Source: Acinetobacter bohemicus ANC 3994
GTDB taxonomy: Bacteria > Pseudomonadota > Gammaproteobacteria > Pseudomonadales > Moraxellaceae
DNA: 64,000 nt
Assembly (NCBI RefSeq): GCF_000367925.1
Contig: NZ_KB849164.1
Coordinates: 1,159,482 to 1,223,481 of the forward strand
Direction: 5' to 3'
Part shown: piece after piece, positions 1 through 9,790 of the stretch
How the letters are laid out: every line of letters starts with the position of its first letter
Position numbering within the stretch: the stretch's first letter is position 1
Notes under the pieces: model-generated
Database searches by the model: none
What the model was told of the DNA's origin: nothing
Seen by the model: only the letters and a program-made list of their open reading frames with translations
Program-made: the position numbers and the translations under genes

Positions 1-1
1 A

Positions 2-121
2 AGTGATGTGGTTTCTACTCGCCGTGATGGTAAGCAAATTTTTTATTCCATTAAAGATGAAAAGTTAGTGCACGTATTAAATACGCTATATCAATTATAT
101 TGCCCTAAAAATATAATTTAA
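2..121 (+). CDS. ArsR-family HTH regulator, C-terminal end (partial)
   Basis: Thirty-nine codons are open from the window edge to TAA at 119-121. The peptide has the wing of a winged-helix ArsR/SmtB repressor (VSTRRDGKQIFYSIKDEKL) followed by a helix ending in LYCPKNII. The wing motif R-x-G-x-x-x-x-Y is typical of ArsR C-terminal halves. The start and any metal or thiol-sensing cysteines lie upstream of the window. It is co-directional with the SulP gene about 100 bases downstream, so a regulator-transporter pair is possible but not shown. Confidence 0.7.
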   Translation, partial: SDVVSTRRDGKQIFYSIKDEKLVHVLNTLYQLYCPKNII

Positions 122-222
122 TCAGATAAATAGCATAAAATTAAATAAAGAACTTTATTCGGTTAAGACTTCTTAGCATTTTTTGTGCATAATATATCTA
201 AAATAATGATTTAGATTTAGGT

Positions 223-1950
223 ATGTCAGATTTAAATTCTCGCTTCATGACATTATTGCCTGCTTGGCAATGGCTTCGTAAATATAACCAAGCTAAATTT
301 AAATCGGATCTTCTTTCTGCATTTATTGTGATTGCGATGCTGGTTCCACAAGGCATGGCTTATGCCATGCTTGCAGGTTTACCGCCTATAATGGGGCTGT
401 ATGCCAGTATCCTCCCGATGATGATCTATGCTATGGTCGGTGGTAGCCCTACGCTTTCTATTGGTCCTGTTGCAATTATTTCCATGATGACCTTTGCGAC
501 TTTAAATCCATTGTTTGAAGTCGGCTCCCCAGTCTATATACAAGCGGCTTGTTTACTGGCTTTTATGGTTGGCGTCATTTCATTATTGTTAGGTCTGTTA
601 AAATTTGGCTTTCTCATTCAACTCATTAGCCATCCTGTCATTAAGAGTTTTATTATTGCTTCGGCATTACTTATCGCTTTAGGACAATTCAAATTTCTGG
701 TCGATGTGCCATTAGCAGCCAATAATATTCCTGAATTTTTACTCAGTTTTTGGCAGTACATCCGTTATAGCAATATTGAAACCTTCATTTTTGGCATGTT
801 GTCTTTGTGCTTTCTCATCTACATGCCAAAAATATTAAGCTCCAATGCCATTCAAAGCCGAATAGGTTCTACCGCTTTTATTTCAAAAGCCTTGCCTTTA
901 GTCCTCGTGGTCGTTTCAATTGCTGCTGTCTATTTTCTGAACTTAAAGGAAATTGGCATTAAAACCGTCGGGGAAATCCCTTCAGGGTTTCCGCCCCTTA
1001 GCATGCCCTACTGGAATATGGATTTGGTCATCACTTTGCTACCCGGTGCGGCCATGATTGCCATGATTAGCTTTGTCGAATCACTATCCATTGCTCAGGC
1101 GACAGCTTTACAACAACGCAGTGACTTAAATAGCAATCAAGAGTTGGTCGCTTTAGGTTTGGCCAATTTAAGTGCCGGTTTAAGCTCTGCATTTCCAGTC
1201 ACAGGAAGCTTATCTCGAACCGTTGTTAATGCAGACTCTGGGGCTAAAACTCCAATGGCCGGTGTTTTTTCATCCCTTCTAATTGTGTTGGTCAGCCTTT
1301 ATTTCACAGGTTTTTTTCGTGATTTGCCTTTAGCCATTCTGGCGGCCACGATTATTGTTTCCATTTGGAAGTTAGTCGATTTCAAACCTTTTATCGAAAC
1401 GTGGCGTTATTCAAAAGCAGATGGAATTGCCATGTGGATTACCTTTTTTGGGGTGGTCTGTATTGATATTTCTACAGGTTTAATTATCGGTATTGTCTCG
1501 ACCTTTATACTTTTATTGTGGCGCATTAGTCGCCCGCATATTGCGGTTATTGGCCTAATTGAAGGTACGCAACATTTTAGAAATATCCAACGTCATCATG
1601 TACTGACTTCATCTAAATTACTTTCAATGCGCATTGATGAAAATTTAAACTTTTTAAATGCTCATATTTTTAAAGGTTTTTTAATTAATGCTGTCAGTCA
1701 GCATATTGATTTAGAACATGTGGTGATTAATTGCTCAAGTATCAGTTCAATTGATCTAAGTGCGGTAGAAATGTTGGAGGACGTAAATGCTGAATTAAAT
1801 AAATTGAATATTAAATTACATTTATCGGAAATTAAGGGCCCTGTTATGGATAAATTACAGCATTCCAAATTATTAAAGCATTTAAGTGGGAAAATTTATC
1901 TCACTCATTTCCAAGCGATGCAGCAACTTTCACCCGAGGTTTTTAAATAA
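223..1950 (+). CDS. SulP family inorganic anion transporter with STAS domain
   Basis: This 575-aa inner-membrane protein has the SulP layout: a conserved N-terminal sulfate-transporter core opening with AFIVIAMLVPQGMAYAMLAGLPP (about residues 33-55), some 10-12 hydrophobic segments up to about residue 430, then a cytoplasmic STAS domain (about 440-550) with HVVINCSSISSIDLSAVEML, the phosphorylatable-serine loop of anti-sigma-antagonist-like folds. SulP proteins carry sulfate, bicarbonate or dicarboxylates. The substrate cannot be read from sequence. The length is normal for the family. It follows an ArsR-type regulator in the same direction. Confidence 0.93.
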   Translation: MSDLNSRFMTLLPAWQWLRKYNQAKFKSDLLSAFIVIAMLVPQGMAYAMLAGLPPIMGLYASILPMMIYAMVGGSPTLSIGPVAIISMMTFATLNPLFEVGSPVYIQAACLLAFMVGVISLLLGLLKFGFLIQLISHPVIKSFIIASALLIALGQFKFLVDVPLAANNIPEFLLSFWQYIRYSNIETFIFGMLSLCFLIYMPKILSSNAIQSRIGSTAFISKALPLVLVVVSIAAVYFLNLKEIGIKTVGEIPSGFPPLSMPYWNMDLVITLLPGAAMIAMISFVESLSIAQATALQQRSDLNSNQELVALGLANLSAGLSSAFPVTGSLSRTVVNADSGAKTPMAGVFSSLLIVLVSLYFTGFFRDLPLAILAATIIVSIWKLVDFKPFIETWRYSKADGIAMWITFFGVVCIDISTGLIIGIVSTFILLLWRISRPHIAVIGLIEGTQHFRNIQRHHVLTSSKLLSMRIDENLNFLNAHIFKGFLINAVSQHIDLEHVVINCSSISSIDLSAVEMLEDVNAELNKLNIKLHLSEIKGPVMDKLQHSKLLKHLSGKIYLTHFQAMQQLSPEVFK

Positions 1951-2316
1951 CCAAAGCATGCTTCAATAATAAAATATGGTCAATGACTAAAAAATCAGCA
2001 TATGAGAGAAATTGGCTTTGCGAAGCAATAGCCCCTCATTCAGCTTAAAACTAAGCTCATTGCCTACTCATTTTTGAAGTTGAAATCTATTTTACGTTTT
2101 ATCAAAATGAATTTAATGCTGTCCATTTAACACATTTATATTCTATAATTTTTTGAAATTTGAATTAAAAAATCTTTAAAAATCGAAATATCAACTTTAA
2201 AAATAAACAGTTAGTTTTTATATAAAAATTAATTTTTAGCAGTTCCCCTTTTCGGTATAAAATGCTGCGCATATTTGTAAATTTTTTAGTCTTCGTATGT
2301 CTAACAAGGCACCCTT
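1951..2316. other. Intergenic region between SulP gene and sstT
   Basis: 366 bases, very AT-rich, especially 2140-2260. No open frame with a ribosome site and no strong terminator is seen. It presumably holds the sstT promoter in its last 100 bases, but no convincing -35/-10 pair stands out. Confidence 0.5.
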
Positions 2317-3510
2317 ATGTTTTATGCTTTAATGCGTTTGAGTTTAGTCTCCCGAATTATTATCGCCATTATTTTAGGTATTGGCGTTGCTGTTGTGTTC
2401 CCGAATGTTGCTCCATATTTAAGCTTATTGGGTGACTTGTTCATTAAAGCACTTAAATCTGTTGCGCCTATTTTGGTTTTTGTCCTTGTTTTATCATCGA
2501 TTGCTAATTTTAAAGTCGGACATGGTACTAACATCAAACCGATTATACTGATGTATGCTATTGGGATGCTTTTAGCAGCGTTTACCTCAGTCATTGTCAG
2601 TATTGTATTTCCAAGTACGTTGTTTCTGGACATCTCTACACAAGCCGATTTACAACCACCCGGTAGCTTAAGTGAAATTTTCAAAAATCTACTTTTAAGC
2701 TTTGTGGCGAATCCTGTGACTGCCATTAGTGAAGCAAACTTCATTGGTATTTTGGCGTGGGCTGTTGCTTTGGGTGCTGCATTTCGTCACGCAAGTGAAA
2801 CCACCAAAGTGGTGTTGACGGATGCTGCAACAGCAGTCAACCATGTCATCCGTTTAGTGATTAATTTTGCTCCTGTGGGTATTTTTGGTCTGGTTGCTGT
2901 TACATTTGCTGAAGCAGGCTTAAGTACACTAGAAAGCTACGCTCACTTATTGGCTGTGCTGATTGGCACGATGTTTTTTGTTGCATTGGTCATCAACCCA
3001 ATTATGGTGGCATTTGTTACACGTAAAAACCCATACCCTTTAGTGTTTCAATGTCTACGTGAAAGTGGTATCACTGCCTTTTTTACCCGTAGTTCGGCTG
3101 CAAATATTCCAGTCAACTTGGATTTAGCCAAGCGTTTAGGGGTCAATGAATCCACTGCAAATGTGGCTATTCCATTAGGTGCAACCATTAATATGGCTGG
3201 TGCAGCTGTCACCATCACCGTACTGACCTTAGCAACTGTCAACACTTTGGGAATTGCGACTGATTTCACCACGATGTTGATTTTATCTGTGATCGCAACT
3301 GTTTCAGCATGTGGCGCATCTGGTGTTGCAGGTGGTTCTTTACTGCTTATTCCTGTGGCTTGTGGCTTATTTGGGATTAGTTCTGATATTGCCATGCAAG
3401 TGGTTGCCATTGGTATGGTGATTAGTGTGTTACAGGATTCAACTGAAACTGCATTAAATTCTTCTACAGATGTGCTTTTTACTGCTGCTGTTGACCGCGG
3501 TTTAGATTAA
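2317..3510 (+). CDS. sstT: Serine/threonine:sodium symporter SstT
   Basis: 397 aa that align along their length with Escherichia coli SstT as I recall it: N-terminal [15 protein letters not shown], the loop TNIKPI at 71-76, the substrate-binding hairpin [11 protein letters not shown] at 257-267, [10 protein letters not shown] at 288-297 and the C-terminal [19 protein letters not shown]. SstT belongs to the DAACS family and imports serine and threonine with sodium. The ATG at 2317 gives a start close to the family's first membrane segment. The next gene starts 32 bases after its stop, so the two may be cotranscribed. Confidence 0.95.
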   Translation: MFYALMRLSLVSRIIIAIILGIGVAVVFPNVAPYLSLLGDLFIKALKSVAPILVFVLVLSSIANFKVGHGTNIKPIILMYAIGMLLAAFTSVIVSIVFPSTLFLDISTQADLQPPGSLSEIFKNLLLSFVANPVTAISEANFIGILAWAVALGAAFRHASETTKVVLTDAATAVNHVIRLVINFAPVGIFGLVAVTFAEAGLSTLESYAHLLAVLIGTMFFVALVINPIMVAFVTRKNPYPLVFQCLRESGITAFFTRSSAANIPVNLDLAKRLGVNESTANVAIPLGATINMAGAAVTITVLTLATVNTLGIATDFTTMLILSVIATVSACGASGVAGGSLLLIPVACGLFGISSDIAMQVVAIGMVISVLQDSTETALNSSTDVLFTAAVDRGLD

Positions 3511-3542
3511 GATAGTCATTATTAAGTATTTTTTATGACGTT

Positions 3543-4217
3543 ATGCCTTTTCAAACTTTACCGCCTTGGGTGCAATTAGGTACTTTTTTTCTTGCAGTAA
3601 ATGCAGGAATGATTAACGTCCTTGGACTGGTGACGGTATTGCATCAGTCCGTTTCACATATGACAGGCAATGTCAGCATGTTGACGATGGCTTTGCTACA
3701 TGGGCAACCAAACACCATCATCTACTTAGCCTTAGTTGTTCTATGTTATGTGGTCGGTTCATTTTATAGCGGATTTATTCTTGGAAATAGCCACTTTAGT
3801 TTAGGGCGCCGTTATGGTTTACCTTTAAACTTGGTGGCTTTTTTTATTGTCCTATGTTGGGCTTTTTTGCCCTATTTTCCGCGTTATGCCTTACTTTGGG
3901 CATGTGTAGCGATGGGCGTACAAAATGCGATGATCAGCCACTACAAAGGCACAATTATTCGCACCACCCATTTGTCTGGTGTTTTGACTGATTTAGGTTT
4001 AGCGTTAGGTTATCGCTTACGTGGCTTAAATGTAGATCGAAGACGAATTATTCTACATCTAGTCATCTTATTTGGGTTTTTCTTGGGTGGCTTGGTTGCC
4101 AGTATGATTTATCCTTATTTAAAATTAAATTCATTCCTTGTCCCTGCGTTGTTAAGTTGGATACTGAGCATCGTATATTGGGTTATTTATTTTCGTTATC
4201 GACGTATTCAAGAGTAG
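3543..4217 (+). CDS. DUF1275 (YoaK-like) membrane protein
   Basis: 224 aa with about six hydrophobic segments. The N-terminal signature NAGMINVLGLVTVLHQSVSHMTGN (about residues 20-43) is the hallmark of DUF1275/YoaK proteins, as is the later GVQNAMISHYKGTIIRTTHLSG. The biochemical function of the family is unknown. It lies 32 bases after sstT on the same strand, and the DUF2058 gene begins 14 bases beyond its stop, suggesting one transcript. Confidence 0.88.
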   Translation: MPFQTLPPWVQLGTFFLAVNAGMINVLGLVTVLHQSVSHMTGNVSMLTMALLHGQPNTIIYLALVVLCYVVGSFYSGFILGNSHFSLGRRYGLPLNLVAFFIVLCWAFLPYFPRYALLWACVAMGVQNAMISHYKGTIIRTTHLSGVLTDLGLALGYRLRGLNVDRRRIILHLVILFGFFLGGLVASMIYPYLKLNSFLVPALLSWILSIVYWVIYFRYRRIQE

Positions 4218-4231
4218 TTTCGGAATTTATT

Positions 4232-4768
4232 ATGGTCAAAAATGCATTACAGGCTCAATTACTAAAAGCAGGTTTAGTCGATAATAAAAAGGCTAAAAAA
4301 CTGTCTAAACAGGCAGTTCATGAGCAACGTACTGGGCAAAGCGATGAAGCTGAATTAAAAGCGAAAATTGCACAAGATCAACAAGAGAAACTTGAAAAAG
4401 ACCAAGCTTTAGACTTAGAGAAAAAACGTCTATTGCAAGGTAAAGAGCTGAAAGCTGCCATTGTTCAAATGATCAATCAGCATAAAATTCGTGATATCGA
4501 TGGCGAAGTGTCCTATCAATTTATTGATGAGAGTAAAGTCAAAAAGATTTATCTCAATCAACAAATTTATAATGCCCTTGTTTCTGGTTCATTGGTGGTT
4601 GCTAAAGAAAGTGATAGCTATGCCATTTTACCAAAAGCCTTAGCAGATCGTATCAATGACAAAATGGAAGGCTTCATTATTGTCAATAATTCTGAAAAGA
4701 ATGAACAAATCACAGATGAAGAAGATCCATACGCAGCATATGTTATTCCTGATGATTTAATGTGGTAA
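4232..4768 (+). CDS. DUF2058 (YaiL-like) protein
   Basis: 178 aa from ATG 4232. The frame is open back to 4157, but that start would overlap the DUF1275 gene, and the family begins with the KNALQAQLLKAGLV motif seen directly after 4232. The N-terminal half (residues 15-75) is highly charged and helical (K, E, Q rich). The C-terminal half carries the DUF2058 core with HKIRDIDGEVSYQFIDESKVKKIY. YaiL-type proteins have been described as nucleoid- or polynucleotide-associated, but their role is not established. It is soluble, without signal or membrane segments. Confidence 0.88.
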   Translation: MVKNALQAQLLKAGLVDNKKAKKLSKQAVHEQRTGQSDEAELKAKIAQDQQEKLEKDQALDLEKKRLLQGKELKAAIVQMINQHKIRDIDGEVSYQFIDESKVKKIYLNQQIYNALVSGSLVVAKESDSYAILPKALADRINDKMEGFIIVNNSEKNEQITDEEDPYAAYVIPDDLMW

Positions 4769-4785
4769 GTTCAGCGCATTTATAA

Positions 4786-4824
4786 TTAAAAAGAGTGCAA
4801 CTTATGTTCATATAAGCTGCACTC
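4786..4824 (-). terminator. Strong hairpin with T tract on the minus strand
   Basis: GAGTGCA and TGCACTC (4793-4824) frame a long stem that also pairs CTTAT with ATAAG. The run AAAAAG at its left edge gives a T tract only on the minus strand. No minus-strand gene precedes it, so it may act as a weak bidirectional terminator after the DUF2058 gene. Confidence 0.5.
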
Positions 4825-4976
4825 CAACCAATATCCAAAAAATTAGCTCAATTTCGATACTCATGTCGTTAATTCAGTTTGAGTTCATGTATATAAAACG
4901 TTACCTTTAACTCTAATTAAAATATAACTATATAAACTATAAAGAATTTTTAAATAACGATGCTAAAGGTGTACTT

Positions 4977-6248
4977 TTGGAGCATTTTGCTTTTATACAG
5001 AATATTCAAGATTGGTCAGATCAATTTCCATGGTTAGAAATGCTGAGCTCGCTAAGCCTGTTAATCTTGCTGGCAGCCCTCGCCAACTTTATTGCCAAAC
5101 AAGTGGTGGTTCGAGGTATTCGTAAACTCATTTCCAAAATGAAATTTGCCAATAATGAAGTTTTATCCCAACACAGTGTGATCAGCCGCGTTGCAAATGT
5201 TGTCCCCGCTATTGTGATTATGAATGGAATCGTGACTGTTCCATATCTTTCAGAAAAAATCATCACATTTGTTCAAATGGCCGCACAAGCATTTATTTTC
5301 CTCACCATTGCACTGGCAATTAGTGAGTTCTTAAGTATTTTTAATCTGCTTTATCAACGTAATCCAAAATCCAGAAATAAACCCATTAAAGGCTATTTAC
5401 AACTGGTTAAGCTGATTATTTTTATTGTCTGTGGCTTAATGATTTTAGGTACGTTCCTTAAAAAAGATGTTTTTACCTTACTTGCAGGCTTCGGAGCCAT
5501 GGCTGCGGTACTTATGCTCGTGTTCCAAAATACTATTTTATCTTTGGTTGCATCAGTTCAAATTTCATCTTATGACATGGTTCGGATTGGCGACTGGATT
5601 GAAATGCCAACCTTAAATGCAGATGGCGATGTCATTGATATGTCATTACATACCATTACCGTGCAAAATTTTGATAAGACCTTTACCACCATTCCAACCA
5701 ATAAATTAGTCACTGATACATTTAAAAACTGGCGTGGTATGGCACATGCTGGGGTTCGTCGCATCAAACGATCTATTTTTATAGATCAAAGTAGTGTGCA
5801 TTTCATGAGTCTAGATGAACAGAAAAAACTGAAAGCATTTTTATTGTTAGATCAATATTTAGATACAAAGCAAGATGAGTTAGAAAATTTCAATCAACAA
5901 TTGTCTAACCAGTCTTTATACAACCAACGCCGTTTAACTAATTTAGGTACATTTCGGGCCTATGTCGAATTTTATCTTAAACAGCATTCAGGCATTGCAC
6001 AAAATCAATCATTGATCATTCGCCAATTACAACCAACCAGTGAAGGCTTACCCCTTGAAATTTATGCTTTTACCAATACCACGGTATGGAAGGATTATGA
6101 AGCAATACAATCCGATATCTTTGATCATCTGATTGCAATTATTCCAGAATTTGGGTTGAAAATTTATCAGGCACCTTCTGGTTCCGACTTTAAACAGTTC
6201 GCTGCGGTGTCAACGCCTGCCGTAAAATCCAATAATCTATTGGTTTAA
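4977..6248 (+). CDS. YbdG-like mechanosensitive channel (MscS family)
   Basis: 423 aa, close to the length of E. coli YbdG (miniature-conductance osmotic channel). About five membrane segments fill residues 20-215, followed by an MscS beta domain (QISSYDMVRIGDWIEMP, about 195-212, and the loop HTITVQNFDKTFTTIPTNKLV). The YbdG-type insertion and soluble C-terminal domain with SLRAYVEFYLKQH-like sequence follow. The start appears to be TTG at 4977, six bases after the ribosome site AAAGGT (4965-4970). No in-frame ATG lies nearby upstream. It relieves hypo-osmotic pressure by opening under membrane tension. Confidence 0.88.
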   Translation: MEHFAFIQNIQDWSDQFPWLEMLSSLSLLILLAALANFIAKQVVVRGIRKLISKMKFANNEVLSQHSVISRVANVVPAIVIMNGIVTVPYLSEKIITFVQMAAQAFIFLTIALAISEFLSIFNLLYQRNPKSRNKPIKGYLQLVKLIIFIVCGLMILGTFLKKDVFTLLAGFGAMAAVLMLVFQNTILSLVASVQISSYDMVRIGDWIEMPTLNADGDVIDMSLHTITVQNFDKTFTTIPTNKLVTDTFKNWRGMAHAGVRRIKRSIFIDQSSVHFMSLDEQKKLKAFLLLDQYLDTKQDELENFNQQLSNQSLYNQRRLTNLGTFRAYVEFYLKQHSGIAQNQSLIIRQLQPTSEGLPLEIYAFTNTTVWKDYEAIQSDIFDHLIAIIPEFGLKIYQAPSGSDFKQFAAVSTPAVKSNNLLV

Positions 6249-6628
6249 AATGTTTTAATTCTTAAAAACACGGTAAAACAATTACTGATATTGAAATTGT
6301 TTTACCGTGAATGATATAAAGATGGCTCATTTTTATTGGTTACAACAAAATTTCAAAATCGTCTATTCATTTTGCATTAAACTTTAGCCCTGCATAAACA
6401 AGAAACTACTCTTTCTGACAGTTTTTCTATTTATTTCAATAAATTGTATCTCTCAGCTGGCAATGTCTTAGCTCAAATATTTGTCTATAATCGTAGTGAG
6501 GCAGATCTATGCTGCATGGCAGTATGTTAAAAAATGCAGTATTTATTTAATGTGGTCAATGAACACCATTCCCCTTTTTGGACAATAAAAAACTGCAATC
6601 AAGCATGACTAATTAAAAATATAAATAC
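6249..6628. other. Intergenic region with a 14-bp-stem hairpin
   Basis: 380 bases. At 6269-6309 CACGGTAAAACAAT pairs perfectly with ATTGTTTTACCGTG around a 13-base loop, just after the mechanosensitive channel gene. It has no T tract but probably ends or protects that transcript. The rest is AT-rich with no supported gene. Confidence 0.55.
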
Positions 6629-6940
6629 CTACTTTTCTTCCCCCATACAAAGTTCAAAATAATGCTTACGGAAATTATCTACGATTTGCTGTTTGCCCAA
6701 ATCAGTATTGAGTAATAATTGGTCATATGCATCCTCAACTATAAGCTCATATACATCCTTAGAATCACCTTCAAACTCTAATGCTATTCTTTCTTGGGTT
6801 TCAATCGGCACGCCATCCTGTCTTTGCTGCATGACTGTTGCAGCAAGATCTGCTATTTCACTGCATATTTGAGCTTCATTGCCTGAAGCAAATACAGCAC
6901 TTGAAATAAATAAACAGCTTAATAAAATTAATCTTTTCAT
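6629..6940 (-). CDS. Small exported hypothetical protein
   Basis: 103 aa with a clear signal peptide (MKRLILLSCLFISSAVFASG, cleavage probably after AFA at about residue 18). The mature part is acidic and mainly helical, with one cysteine near its start (QICSEI) and one near its end (FELCMGEEK), which could form one disulfide in the periplasm. I do not recognise the family. It stands alone, transcribed opposite to the gene upstream. Confidence 0.65.
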   Translation of the reverse strand: MKRLILLSCLFISSAVFASGNEAQICSEIADLAATVMQQRQDGVPIETQERIALEFEGDSKDVYELIVEDAYDQLLLNTDLGKQQIVDNFRKHYFELCMGEEK

Positions 6941-7247
6941 AAGTAAATTCTATTTTTTTGTTCTTTATAGATTAGCAGATCACTCCCCATCTGAATCACA
7001 TTGCCTCAATTTAATTAGAGAATGTGCCATTTCAGCCATACAACATTTTCACTAAACAACACAAACAAGGCATAAAATGCAGGTAATAGCCTCTCAAATT
7101 TTATAACAATGTTTGGTCGGATTTCGGGTAATCCTACATATGCTGCTTTATCTTGCTCGACTCAATCTAATGATAGGTATGATGATGCTATTCATCAATT
7201 TTGACCATTCAAAAACCACTCGAAGGTGGTTCATTTTAGATTGCTTT
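6941..7247. other. Short intergenic region
   Basis: 307 bases between two minus-strand genes. It contains the terminator of the downstream-lying 109-aa gene at 7211-7232. Nothing else is recognised. Confidence 0.5.
7211..7232 (-). terminator. Terminator of the 109-aa gene, repeated at 12.8 kb
   Basis: AACCACT-CGA-AGGTGGTT forms a hairpin, and the A run to its left gives a T tract on the minus strand directly downstream of the gene ending at 7248. The same hairpin follows the paralogous gene at 12861, and a variant (AACCACC-CGA-AGGTGGTT) is at 36063. Confidence 0.75.
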
Positions 7248-7577
7248 TTATTGCTCTAATTGATTGCTCATCCAATGTAAAAATTCATTTTTTTGCAGAA
7301 AACTTGGCGCTGCATGAGCCAATATGGTTTGCTGTTTACCATTAAATACACCCTTATAGTTATAAGGTTTTACAGCTTCAAATGTAGACTTATCGCTCTC
7401 ATGTAATGCACTCAAAAAAGTCTTCAATTGCATAAATTGACTTTGAGAATCGATTGTTGGTTTTTCTACAATGAAATTATAAATTTGTTCTAATATAAAT
7501 TTAGGATTATTTTGCGGCACTCTTATGTTCCATACTTCATAGTCAATTTGCAATATTTTAAAGTATATTTCATACAA
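7248..7577 (-). CDS. Small hypothetical protein, paralogue A
   Basis: 109 aa, soluble, no signal peptide. From PQNNPKFILEQ to the C-terminal MSNQLEQ it differs from the protein at 12861-13202 at only a handful of positions (for example ALHES/ELHEC and AVKP/AIKP), while the first 20 residues differ more. The family is not recognised. The tail FLQKNEFLHWMSNQLEQ and the stretch NYKGVFNGKQQTILAHAAP are the most conserved parts. A recent dispersed duplication that includes the terminator is the simplest explanation. Confidence 0.65.
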   Translation of the reverse strand: MYEIYFKILQIDYEVWNIRVPQNNPKFILEQIYNFIVEKPTIDSQSQFMQLKTFLSALHESDKSTFEAVKPYNYKGVFNGKQQTILAHAAPSFLQKNEFLHWMSNQLEQ

Positions 7578-7937
7578 TGCATCATGATGTTTTTATATTA
7601 AATTTATATAAACTTATTGGAAAATAAAATAGTTAAAACAGTATCTTAAATTTAAAAAAATAGAGTATCAGTTAATTTTTTTGTACACACTTCTTATGAT
7701 TATTCTTTAAAATTTACTATCTTCTGAAAGCGACATAACCACAATGCTGAAAGATTATTGGCTTACTTTGCACCCTGCACCTTTTGAAATAATCAAAGCA
7801 CAAGACATTCCCCATAAAGAAGAACGCTAAGCAATAATCAAATATTTCATACACACCATCAATGAGAAAATGGTATTTAAAAACCCATCCAGAGATGGGT
7901 TTACATGTATATCAGACCAGCTCAATCATTTTTTGCA
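7578..7937. other. Intergenic region
   Basis: 360 AT-rich bases. The only clear element is the terminator at 7881-7903 belonging to the amide hydrolase gene. Short fragments around 7741-7830 look like decayed coding sequence but cannot be assigned. Confidence 0.45.
7881..7903 (-). terminator. Terminator of the amide hydrolase gene
   Basis: AAACCCATC-CAGA-GATGGGTTT is a nine-base-pair hairpin with A/T flanks, 35 bases past the stop of the minus-strand gene ending at 7938. Confidence 0.75.
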
Positions 7938-8984
7938 TTATTTAGTACCTAGAAACTCGAAGGGTTGAGTGACCTTAAATGATGAATTGGTTTTCCCCGC
8001 ATAGGTTTTTGCCTGATCTTGACCTAATTCCAGTTTTTTAGCCTGCCCATCATTAAAATTAATGTCTTTTAAATCTACCCAGAACACATTTGGTGATACC
8101 GCAGACTCAAAGAAATACAATCCTCTCTTATGATCGACAACAGTACGCCAGCGCGTAGAGGAAATGTTTGGCTCTTCTTCTGTATTTAAACCAAATGGTA
8201 CTGAAGCATTACGGATCACGCTAAATACACTTGCCAAAGAATGTTCTGGCGTTGCATTTTTTGGAATAGCGTTAATATAGAATGACGCTCTTGCAAATCG
8301 GTCTGCAGCACGGTTCGTTCCAGGCAACATGGTTGTACCGCCTATCTGTTTCCAATAACTATTTAACGCAAGTTGTTGTTCAAATATAGGAGAATTGGTC
8401 ATCACCTGATAAGCACGATTATGATGAATTACCTGCTTTCCATTAATATATTCAATAATTGCGCTATCGCCTGTTGCGTCTGAAATAGACAAATGCAATG
8501 TGGCAAGACGTTTTTCACCAGGCACAGCATCTGTCACCACTACAAATGGTTCTTTTTCTAATGCTGCAATTGCTTCATTCACTGTTGCAAAATTATCTAA
8601 GACATATTGTGCCCATAATGAAATGCTTAATGACGGCTTAGTCTTATTTTTAATATCAGGATATTCAGACTCAACCAACCAAAGTAAGTTTGCATTCAAG
8701 CCTTTCTCATTTACGCCATCCGTCGTGGAAATATCGTAACCTGTTGCAACAACACTGCCATATTTGGCAGTCCACTTTATCGAATTCGGTCCCGCCATAC
8801 CATTACGCTTCACCTTGTTTGGTAAAATCCATAGATTTGTACCAATATCACTTTTCCAGTCCATAGAACGCGCGGTCATTACATCATTATCGCCGAGATA
8901 AACCACACGAGTACATGCCATGGTTAGCTCTGCAACAATTAAAAGACCCGCAGCAAATAATCCTTTTTTTAGCATTTTAGTCAT
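7938..8984 (-). CDS. Choloylglycine/penicillin-acylase-type linear amide C-N hydrolase
   Basis: 348 aa, periplasmic. The signal peptide ends TMAC, and Cys24 would become the N-terminal nucleophile after cleavage, as in Ntn hydrolases of the bile-salt-hydrolase/penicillin V acylase family. The expected following pattern is present: C-T-R-V-V-Y with ARSMDW shortly after, then DGVNEKGL and a central GDSAIIEYINGK. The enzymes cleave linear amides such as acyl-homoserine lactones, N-acyl amino acids or penicillin V. The specific substrate is unknown. Either ATG (codon 1 or 4) could start it. It is monocistronic with its own terminator. Confidence 0.9.
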   Translation of the reverse strand: MTKMLKKGLFAAGLLIVAELTMACTRVVYLGDNDVMTARSMDWKSDIGTNLWILPNKVKRNGMAGPNSIKWTAKYGSVVATGYDISTTDGVNEKGLNANLLWLVESEYPDIKNKTKPSLSISLWAQYVLDNFATVNEAIAALEKEPFVVVTDAVPGEKRLATLHLSISDATGDSAIIEYINGKQVIHHNRAYQVMTNSPIFEQQLALNSYWKQIGGTTMLPGTNRAADRFARASFYINAIPKNATPEHSLASVFSVIRNASVPFGLNTEEEPNISSTRWRTVVDHKRGLYFFESAVSPNVFWVDLKDINFNDGQAKKLELGQDQAKTYAGKTNSSFKVTQPFEFLGTK

Positions 8985-9392
8985 TATGTTATCCTTTTAA
9001 AAATAGATAAATTTAGTCCAACGACAGGGCCATATTGGCAAATAGCCCAGTTAAAATTATTAGAATGGATAACATGTATATTTTATAAAGTTCATAAACA
9101 CTCTCTTTATTATCATGAATTTTCTATCATACGCTTATTGATTAATATATGACCAAGCATTCCATTTGTCATCTATTCTTGTTGTTTTTAGAAAAATGAT
9201 AAACCGCCCTTTCAAGCGGTCTTTCATGATTTAAGCAAAGCCTACCTTTGATATGACAATATTTTCAGTGCAAAAATAGGTTTGGTTTAGAGTCATATTT
9301 GCAGATAGCTTTTCGTTAGAAAAAATGGCAATTGCAGCAACAACTCAACACTCAAATGTATCTGCCAGTCTTTATATTCTTTCAGCCAAAGA
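8985..9392. other. Intergenic region with a terminator-like hairpin
   Basis: 408 bases. At about 9203-9221 ACCGC-CCTTTCAA-GCGGT forms a small hairpin with T/A flanks, suitable as terminator of the small membrane gene ending at 9393. Nothing else is recognised. Confidence 0.45.
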
Positions 9393-9572
9393 TTAATCTT
9401 TAAAAGGGTTCGTCAGGTTATTTTTAAACATCATAAATACCAGTAATGCACTTACCAATAGTAAAATCCCCACCATCACAAATAAAGGGTCACTTCTCGT
9501 TAAACCTAAAACAATCGCTAAAATAGCAAGAATAGATAAAATAGCGACCAGTCCCATTCCTAAAATAAGCAT
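9393..9572 (-). CDS. Small two-helix membrane protein
   Basis: A 59-aa frame from ATG 9572 to TAA 9393. It has two hydrophobic segments (residues 1-24, LILGMGLVAILSILAILAI, and 30-49, LFVMVGILLLVSALLVFMMF) separated by a polar TRSDP turn, and a basic, proline-containing tail ending NPFKD. The bias of the frame toward Leu, Ile and Val and the clean hairpin topology support it as real. The function is unknown. Confidence 0.6.
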   Translation of the reverse strand: MLILGMGLVAILSILAILAIVLGLTRSDPLFVMVGILLLVSALLVFMMFKNNLTNPFKD

Positions 9573-9790
9573 AAAAATTCCAAGATATTATGTAATTATG
9601 GTTTATATTTTTGGTTATAAAAATTTCAAATTGATGTCATTTTTATTAAATCACTGTTCTATTATGTAACAGTCCTCACTTAGATGGTTTTTTATATAAA
9701 AACCCAATAAGATTGTATTTTTTAATCATGAATTAAAAAGTTAAATTAATCCAATTGTCTTAGATCTTCAATAAAAATACCCATAAATTG

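Noticed and set aside
2322..3410. Long minus-strand frames opposite sstT (2322-2744 and 3048-3410)
   Set aside because: They are shadows of the sstT coding sequence; sstT matches its family over the full length and the antisense frames have no ribosome sites or motifs.
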